This document shows, piece by piece, positions 7,955 to 12,613 of a stretch of DNA of 12,613 bases. The position numbers and the translations under genes are program-made. This DNA comes from an uncultured Acetobacteraceae bacterium (GTDB lineage: Bacteria; Pseudomonadota; Alphaproteobacteria; Acetobacterales; Acetobacteraceae), in the NCBI GenBank assembly GCA_903839965.1, contig CAIMEK010000424.1, positions 1-12,613 on the forward strand. Reading direction: 5' to 3'. The notes under the pieces were generated by a model. The model was not told where the DNA came from, ran no database searches, and saw nothing but the letters and a program-made list of their open reading frames with translations. Every line of letters starts with the position of its first letter. Within the stretch, counting starts at the first letter, position 1.

Positions 7955-8231
7955 CCGTGGCTTGCCGCACGGTCATCGCGGTATGTCCGGACAGCAGGTC
8001 CACCATCATGCTTTCGTGCGTCGGGTCGAGATGCTGCACCAGGATGAAGGCCATGCCGGTTGCAGCAGGCAACGCACTCAGCAACTTTCGACAGGCCTCG
8101 AGACCACCTGCAGAAGTGCCGATCCCGATGACGGCGAAATCTTTGGCGCCGAAAAAAGCGTCCCGCACCGGCAGCGACTGCCAGGATCGGGATCGAACTG
8201 CTTTGGGAGGAGGCGGACGGGTGTCGGGCAT
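7884..8231 (-). pseudogene. CheB methylesterase N-terminus: first piece of broken sensor gene
   Basis: The frame from ATG 8231 gives a short basic, proline-containing lead, then FAVIGIGTSAGGLEA with the CheB catalytic Ser, and ILVQHLDPTHESMM with the catalytic His, ending PEHVYVIPPP. It then runs into an 11-C run (minus strand) and reads RTVSLRR before a stop. With a run one base shorter the frame continues as PPPGLYLSVGDG into the next piece, so the two are one gene split by a homopolymer change. The fused receiver domain of chemotaxis CheB is absent, as usual in this CheB-CheR-PAS-kinase class. The start is typical in position for the family, but no clear Shine-Dalgarno is seen. Confidence 0.8.
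7907..7917. repeat. Eleven-G homopolymer inside the cheB-type sensor gene
   Basis: Eleven consecutive G (C on the coding strand) lie exactly where the CheB frame breaks. Ten would restore the frame (VIPPPGLYLSV). Such runs are prone to slippage in replication and to miscounting in sequencing, so it may be a phase-variable tract, a fixed frameshift or an assembly error. Confidence 0.9.
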
Positions 8232-8592
8232 TCTGGATACGACCCCAGGCTTGTCTCCCAGGGGGAGAGGCGGCGCTCGTTTACAAGAAATGTTCCGCCC
8301 GCACCATTTCTGGTCGGTCCATAACGGCGTCTGTCATGGACATCTATCGGCGAGATCTGAGTAGATTCCGGCCCTGCTCCCGGCGGGCGTCCATGCGCTA
8401 TCGTGCATTGTTGCCCAGACTTCATGCGAGCCGGTTGCTAATGGGCGTCGCTTGGTCTGGCGTAGAACATGCTGACGAGGACGAGACGATCGCGGCCAGG
8501 CGGCCAGGATCAATGTCGATCACCCGCATGGATGATGGAATCGCTTCCGGATTGGCTAGCCGAACGACCAACACGACAGGAACACCACGACC
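8232..8592. other. Divergent intergenic region between sensor gene and YqjD-like gene
   Basis: No gene is recognised. It must carry the start signals of the sensor gene (-) and of the YqjD/YqjE-like pair (+). A perfect short hairpin TCTCCC/GGGAGA (8254-8268, 3-base loop) lies 22 bases upstream of the sensor ATG. I looked for an EcfG-type GGAAC-N16/17-CGTT promoter and for a good -35/-10 pair and found neither convincingly. Confidence 0.5.
8254..8268. other. Short hairpin in the leader of the cheB-type gene
   Basis: TCTCCC (8254-8259) and GGGAGA (8263-8268) form a 6-bp stem with a three-base loop, ending 22 bases before the ATG at 8231 on the minus strand. It could affect leader structure or simply be chance in G-rich sequence. 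Confidence 0.3.
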
Positions 8593-8886
8593 ATGAGCGC
8601 ATCAGACAAAAGCGAGCCCGGCATCGCCGGACTGCAGGACGACATCGCCGCATTGAAGCGGGATGTGGCAAGCCTGATCGAGCACCTGAAGCTCGGCGCG
8701 ACGACGGGAGCGCAGAGCGCCGCTGAGCAACTCGACGACGGTGCGCACAAGGTGTGTCGCGGCGTTGCTGCCGAGGGTCAGCGGGCGGCCGCACTTGTTT
8801 GCCGGCAGATCGAGGCACAGCCGCTGGTCGCGCTGCTGGTCGCCTTGGGCGTCGGTTATGTCGGCGGCCGGCTGCTCGCACGGTGA
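8593..8886 (+). CDS. YqjD/ElaB-like (DUF883-type) membrane-anchored protein, 97 aa
   Basis: The protein has a polar N-terminus with a predicted coiled coil (GLQDDIAALKRDVASLIEHL), a central Ala/Gln/Arg-rich helical part, and a single C-terminal membrane segment (LVALLVALGVGYVGGRLLAR) ending in Arg. This is the layout of the YqjD/ElaB family: tail-anchored inner-membrane proteins that in E. coli bind ribosomes in stationary phase. An AGGA sits about ten bases before the ATG at 8593 and fixes the start. The next gene begins 14 bases after the stop and encodes a YqjE/holin-like membrane protein, the usual partner in such operons, which strengthens the call. No lesion is seen, so it is probably functional. 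Family assignment rests on architecture and partner more than on specific residues. Confidence 0.72.
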   Translation: MSASDKSEPGIAGLQDDIAALKRDVASLIEHLKLGATTGAQSAAEQLDDGAHKVCRGVAAEGQRAAALVCRQIEAQPLVALLVALGVGYVGGRLLAR

Positions 8887-8900
8887 GCCTGGCGTCGGCA

Positions 8901-9293
8901 ATGAGCGATCTGATTAGGCTTGTCCTCGCCTTGGCGGGCGCCGGCGGTGAACGGCAAGGCCATCCACAGACTGCACGGATAGTAATCGTGACTGTCGCGG
9001 CGGCTACCTGTGCCGTCGCCGCGGTCGCCTGTGGTCTGGTCGCCGTCTGGATCTTCACTCTGCCGTATGTTGGGGCAGCCGGCGCGCCGGCTATCGTCGC
9101 CGGCGTTCTTCTCGCCATCTGTCTCGCTCTGCTCGCACTGCGCCGGTTTGGATTGAAGCGTCCCGCGCCGCCGGCCGGCGCCAGCACATCGGTGCTGTTC
9201 GCCGAGGCGACGCGACTGCTGCAGGACCACAAGGGCGCTGTGCTGACGGCCGCGCTCGTTGCGGGCCTGATCGCGGGAAGGGGCGAAAAGTGA
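8901..9293 (+). CDS. YqjE/phage-holin-like integral membrane protein, 130 aa
   Basis: From ATG 8901 the protein has a short amphipathic N-terminus (MSDLIRLVLALAGAGGERQ). Two strong membrane segments lie at about residues 27-53 and 58-80, then a basic Pro-rich loop (RRFGLKRPAPP). A cytoplasmic stretch with EATRLLQDHKG leads into a third weak hydrophobic segment (AVLTAALVAGLIAG). This is the general plan of YqjE and the so-called phage holin family (holin superfamily III/X), usually encoded after a YqjD-type gene; these are envelope proteins, not lysis holins. It lies 14 bases after the YqjD-like gene with no clear Shine-Dalgarno, so it is probably translated by coupling. The start could be further upstream, but this ATG gives the natural start. 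No lesion seen. Confidence 0.62.
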   Translation: MSDLIRLVLALAGAGGERQGHPQTARIVIVTVAAATCAVAAVACGLVAVWIFTLPYVGAAGAPAIVAGVLLAICLALLALRRFGLKRPAPPAGASTSVLFAEATRLLQDHKGAVLTAALVAGLIAGRGEK

Positions 9294-9711
9294 TCGGCAT
9301 CGCTGGAAGGGCTCCAACGGTACCGATCGGCGGCCATGATCGTTGCAAGCGAACCCAATAGGCCGTGATGTCGAGCGATCCGACCCAACAGCCGCACCGC
9401 CTTGTCGTCGTGCCGGACGAAGAGCATCCTCCATGCCTTCCGGGTCCCTGGGCACGCCAGGTGGCCTGCTGACCTTGAGTTGGCTGCGGCATCCGAAGGC
9501 GCAGCGTCGCCGCGAGCGCGGCATTACCAAATTGTCTGGCGCCTGGCGCGATCGGGAGTATCGTTATGCTCCGATCGGTGCATCGGGGCGGCTGGTGTCG
9601 CTCCTTGCAAAATCGGCATGGCTACCGCTCGACAGATAGAATCTTCTGCCCCGGGAACCGCGCCGGTCGTGCGCGATTGTTACCCCTGCATGAGTGAGGA
9701 GTCGCCGAACC
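9294..9711. other. Stretch without a recognised gene after the YqjE-like gene
   Basis: All three plus-strand frames contain short open stretches (for example a 34-codon one from ATG 9368), but none resembles a family I know. None has both a good ribosome site and protein-like composition. The minus-strand frames look like shadows. It may hold a decayed third gene of the YqjD/YqjE operon and the promoter of the signal-peptide fragment that follows. Confidence 0.45.
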
Positions 9712-9789
9712 GTGCACCGACGCGACCTGCTTCCGTTGATGGCCGGCCTCTTCCTGGGGTCGGCGGCACGGGCGGCCCCTTCCGCTCCT
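9712..9789 (+). pseudogene. Orphan export signal peptide, gene cut off by IS110 remnant
   Basis: A GTG at 9712, ten bases after GAGGAG, opens VHRRDLLPLMAGLFLGSAARAAPSAP when read in order: a paired-Arg N-region (HRRDLL), a hydrophobic core and an A-x-A type cleavage site (ARAAP). This is a good Tat- or Sec-type signal peptide. From about 9790 the plus strand is the reverse of the IS110 transposase remnant, so everything past the cleavage site is gone and the frame runs into noise until a stop at 9883-9885. The mature protein cannot be identified. The upstream GTG at 9694 (VRSRRTVHRRDLL) is another possible start, but its ribosome site is poorer. The call rests on the signal-peptide pattern only. 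Confidence 0.5.
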
Positions 9790-10544
9790 GTGGTAGGCGG
9801 TGGTGAGGATGGAGGCGGCGACGGCGCAGATTGCCTTCTTGGGTCCGCCCGGTGCCGCAGGCGCTGGAACTGGGCTTGCAGGTAGCTGAGCTTCTTGCGG
9901 CTGGCGGCCCAGGCACATTGCACCAGAGTGGTTTTCGGCCAGGGAGCGCCCTGGCGCAGCCGGGTGGAGCGTCGCTTGCCGGCGCTTTCGTCGTTGCGGG
10001 GGCATAGTCCGGCCCAGGAGATCAGGTGGCCGGCGGTCGGGAAGCGGCTCATGTCGGTGCCGATCTCGGGGACGATGACCTGAGCGGTCAGGTCACTGAC
10101 GCCGAGGATGGTGCGCAGCAGGCGAACCGCCTGGCGGAAAGGGTCGAGATCGCGGTCCACCTCCGCGTCGATCTCGGCGATGGCGGCATCGAGCGCGTCG
10201 ATCTGGCGCAGATGCAGGCGCAGCAGGAAGCGATGCCGCACGGTGACGCGCCCTTGCAGGGCGGCCCGCAGCTTCTCCGGCGGCGCCTTGACATCGCGCT
10301 GCACCAGGGTGAGCAGCTTGTCGGGATCGCGCTCGCCGTCGATTAACGCCTGCAGGATGGCGCGGCCACTGACGCCCATGATCTGGGTCAGCACCGAGCC
10401 GACCTTGAGATTGGCATCCTCCAGCGTCTTCTGCAGTCGTTGCACATGACTGGCCTGCTCGCGCACCAGTTGCTTGCGGGTGCGCAGCAGCGCGCGCAAC
10501 TCCTGCGTTGGCGCCTCCGGCACGAAGCTGGTGCCGCGCGACAA
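9790..10544 (-). pseudogene. IS110-family transposase remnant, truncated at both ends and frameshifted
   Basis: The fragment begins at SFVPEAPTQELRALLRTRKQ and runs through the C-terminal Transposase_20 region of IS110 transposases: LRTILGVSDLTAQVIVPEIG, FPTAGHLISWAGLCPRNDES, then LVQCAWAASRKK. The N-terminal RuvC-like DEDD catalytic domain (roughly the first 100 residues) is missing. A one-base loss near 9848-9852 shifts the frame: after QRLRHR the family sequence resumes as GPKKAICAVAASILTTAYH in another frame and stops matching at 9790, where the last part is missing. An in-frame TGA lies just upstream of 10544, marking the broken left end. It cannot transpose by itself. Its right edge cuts off the signal-peptide gene on the opposite strand. 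Confidence 0.85.
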
Positions 10545-10894
10545 TCAGGATGAGTCTCGTATTGCCTCATCCAGGAATGCTCCCGAGCGGGTCGGGCATT
10601 GCCTCACCAGAATGCTCCCTTGGCCGGATCAGCTTGTCAATCTCGGCGGGAGCGCAAGACCCGTTTTCCTGTTCGATCGGCAAGCCTGCTTTCCCGTCCC
10701 GACCTGGCGCCGCCGGAGCCGCGGCGCGCAACGGAGGGGATTGGGAGGAGCGGAGCCACCCGGAGCCACGCGCAGCGCGCCCTTTCGCGCGAGCATGGCG
10801 AGGATGGCGAGCACCGGACCTTCCCCGAAGTGAGCACCGTGGCACACTGCGCACCAGTCGGAGGATCATGCCGTCATTGCTCCACTTGGAAGCG
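10545..10894. other. Non-coding stretch between two transposase remnants
   Basis: No protein family is recognised on either strand; longer open frames here are GC-driven shadows. It holds the imperfect direct repeat at 10561-10619, two close copies of CGGAGCCAC around 10755-10770, and a GCGCG/CGCGC hairpin near 10780-10795. It probably contains the ends of one or more insertion elements, since IS110 sequence ends on its left and the rve-type transposase ends on its right. Confidence 0.5.
10561..10619. repeat. Imperfect direct repeat pair (24 and 22 bp, 13-bp spacer)
   Basis: Copy one (10561-10584) and copy two (10598-10619) share ATTGCCTCA at the start and AATGCTCCC at the end. They differ only in the middle (TCCAGG against CCAG). 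The spacer is 13 bp. Closely spaced subterminal repeats like this are typical transposase-binding sites at insertion-sequence ends; with only two copies it is not a CRISPR array. Confidence 0.75.
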
Positions 10895-12460
10895 TTACGT
10901 CACGAAACCCGGGCCATACAAACCGGGGCAGGTGTTCGAGGAGACCGGTGCCTGCCCAGGCGTCTCTCCGGCGGCTTCGGCGCCAAACACCATTCTATGC
11001 GCCATCTCACGCCGCCACTCTTTCAACCGGCGCTGTAGCGTCCGCAACTGTCCATCGGGGAAGATGCCGGGCTGCTCCTCTTGCAGCCGCTCAAACAATT
11101 CGCGCGTTGTCCGCCACGGCTCGGCCTCGAACCATTCGCGCACCTGCGCTGTCACCGTCACGAACGGGTCGGGACGCCGCCGGCCGCGCCGGGCCTTCTC
11201 CTTCGGCTTGCTGGTCGGACGCACCTCACCTTCCTGCTACACAGTGCGCAGCCCGGAGAGGAATTGCTCCATCGTCGGCGCGGTGGGCGCCATCGCTTCG
11301 CCCGCGGGCGGACGGTCGGCGATCTAAACCAACTCTTGCTGACCCGCGCGGATCGTTTGCAACAATTGAACCGGGTCCAGCGTGGCATGTATCGCTGTCA
11401 CTTGGCGCCGCACCGCCTCGCTGGTCCGCGCATCCGCCATCAGCCGCTGATAAGGCGTGGCCGGCGGATAATACTTTTTCGTGACTTTCGCACCATCGCG
11501 TGCCTTCCCGGCCAGTTTGAATGACGGCAGGAAGAAGTTCACGAACAGCCGCAACGCTGAATACAGCCGTGCCAGGGCCGCCGCCGCCTCAAGCCCCTCA
11601 TATCGCCGGTAACCCACGGTGCGCCTGACCACGGCGCCGTTCTTCTGCTCAACCCAGGCCTGGTCGTTCTTGCGGTACGGACGGCACCGCGTGAACACCA
11701 GGCCCGCTTCCTCGCAATAGGTCTTGACGGTCTCGTTCATGAATACGCTGTCGTTGTCCGTGTCGAACCCGAGCAGCGCGAATGGCATCCATTTCCGAAC
11801 CTCGCTCAGTACTTCGGTCAACAGGTTCTGCTCCCGCACCAGTAACGGCGCACACTCCGTCCAGCCCGTCGCGATGTCTGTCAGCGTCAGGGTTTGCACG
11901 AAGCTGCCTTTCGCCGTCGGCCCGCTGTGCGCCACAAGATCCGCCTCGACGAACCCTGGCGCCGGATCGTCCCAACCGCCAAAGGTTCGCACCGGGACGC
12001 TGCGCCGGATCGCAGCCGATGGTGGCGCGTGACGGCGCTTTCGTCCTCCTCCCGGCTCCCGGATCTCACGCAGCGCCCGATCGATGGTGCCAGCGCTCAT
12101 CGCCAGCAAACCCGCGCGAACCTCCGACGCGAGTTGAAGGCCGCCGTGCCGTTCCATCGCATCGACCAGGATCGGCACCAGCGGCCGTAGCCGCTTGCCG
12201 CACACACGGTCCGACGCTTCCCAGATCACGATCAGCGTCTCGCGCACCGCGTCATTATATAAGCGCCGCCCGGGCCGAGGGCCCGACCGTTGGCCCGGCT
12301 GACCGGCGCGGAGCAGACGCATCGCGTGCTTGCGATGCAAGCCACTCACCGCCGTGAATTCATCCAGAATGCGCCCCCGTTCCTGCCGGTTGCTCAATAC
12401 GTAACGTCCCGACAGCGCAACCACCAACTCGTCTCGTGTCGACATGCTGATCTGCCCCAC
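10895..12460 (-). pseudogene. rve-type (DD35E, ISNCY/IS481-like) transposase with two amber codons
   Basis: A single frame covers 522 codons. The N-terminal HTH-like part (RYVLSNRQERGRILDEFTAV, HRKHAMRLL) is followed by the integrase catalytic core: D174 (VEADLV), D235 (DTDNDS) and E271 (AWVEQKNG), with exactly 35 residues between the last two. Then come PATPYQRLMADARTSEAV and LDPVQLLQTIRAGQQELV, ended by a TAG at 11324-11326. The same frame continues (IADRPPAGEAMAP) to a second TAG after SGLRTV, where Trp is expected, then EGEVRPTSKPK and WRTTRELFERLQEEQPG ... LRTLQRRLKEWRREMAH to the real TAA at 10895. The catalytic core is intact but the C-terminal 140 or so residues are separated. The start is GTG 12460 or ATG 12445. 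No terminal inverted repeats were identified. The exact IS family name is uncertain. Confidence 0.85.
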
Positions 12461-12500
12461 GTCCGCCCCCGCCGATGCACACCGGTGGGGAGCAAATTAC

Positions 12501-12613
12501 TCACCAGTCGGTAATATAGGCGACACTTGGTGCTCTGAAGAATGACCGGACGAGCCGGGGTGCGTCCTTTATGCGCGCCAACTGCGCCTCGATCTTATCC
12601 TGCAACCGTTCGC
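12501..12613 (-). CDS. Possible 3' end of an unknown gene (partial)
   Basis: On the minus strand one frame is open from the window edge for 36 codons to a TGA at 12501-12503, giving RLQDKIEAQLARIKDAPRL and ending APSVAYITDW. The composition is protein-like (helical, charged) and the other two frames are interrupted, but the stretch is short and I do not recognise it. It ends about 40-55 bases before the rve transposase start, so it may be a gene into which that element inserted, or part of another mobile element. Weak call. Confidence 0.3.
   Translation of the reverse strand, partial: ERLQDKIEAQLARIKDAPRLVRSFFRAPSVAYITDW

Noticed and set aside
8232..8592. General stress (EcfG-type) promoter for the sensor or the YqjD-like gene
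   Set aside because: GGAAC motifs occur but none has CGTT at the proper distance.
10561..10619. CRISPR array
   Set aside because: Only two imperfect repeats with a 13-bp spacer, and no cas gene nearby.
623..11326. Reassignment of TAG to an amino acid
   Set aside because: The inferred original residues differ (Tyr, Tyr, Gln, Trp), fliE ends properly at TAG, and the same genes also carry frameshifts, a TGA and truncations, which is ordinary decay.
10599..11327. A 242-codon plus-strand open frame
   Set aside because: Its right half is antisense to the rve transposase C-terminus and its left half is low-complexity Arg/Ser/Pro sequence without motifs.
10852..12511. CACCAGTCGG at 10852-10861 and 12502-12511 as ends of the rve element
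   Set aside because: The copies are in direct, not inverted, orientation, and a 10-bp match is expected by chance many times in a window this size.

Overview
This is a GC-rich, degraded accessory region next to a flagellar gene cluster. The gene types (an alphaproteobacterial-style FliE tail, a cyclic beta-1,2-glucan synthase, a CheB/CheR-PAS-histidine kinase-REC-REC-LuxR fusion, and IS1182, IS110 and rve-type transposases) suggest a motile alphaproteobacterium. Acetobacteraceae or a close relative is my best guess, but no rRNA or housekeeping marker in the window proves it.

Layout: the 3' end of fliE (+) opens the window. Its stop codon overlaps the stop of a convergent tyrosine-recombinase remnant. 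Next come the front part of an IS1182-like transposase with a nonsense codon and a missing internal segment (+), then the front third of a decayed ndvB (-) with three premature stops and one frameshift, cut off by the IS1182 junction. Two small envelope genes follow on the minus strand: a 51-aa entericidin-like lipoprotein and a Gly/His-rich lipoprotein. From 8231 down to 4711 (-) lies one ancestral sensor gene now in three pieces: the CheB N-terminus, then CheB C-terminus plus CheR stub plus PAS/coiled coil, then an intact 655-aa histidine kinase-REC-REC-LuxR frame. An 11-G run separates the first two pieces, and a small indel near 6770 separates the last two. Diverging from it are a YqjD/DUF883-like protein and a YqjE/holin-like membrane protein (+).

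After 9300 the window is mostly mobile-element wreckage. It holds an orphaned export signal peptide cut off by an IS110 remnant (-), a non-coding stretch with a 22-24 bp imperfect direct repeat, and an rve/DD35E transposase (-) with two amber codons near its C-terminus. The last bases may hold the 3' end of one more minus-strand gene.

Functional reading: the genes likely still to work are fliE, the two small lipoproteins, the YqjD/YqjE-like pair, and possibly the kinase-REC-REC-LuxR segment if it is translated by itself. I see no convincing new multi-gene system. The best second looks are the poly-G tract that could switch the sensor frame, the in-frame loss of the CheR methyltransferase core, the intact kinase/DNA-binding tail of the broken sensor, and the orphaned signal peptide. 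Statements about missing segments rest on remembered family consensus, not on alignment.
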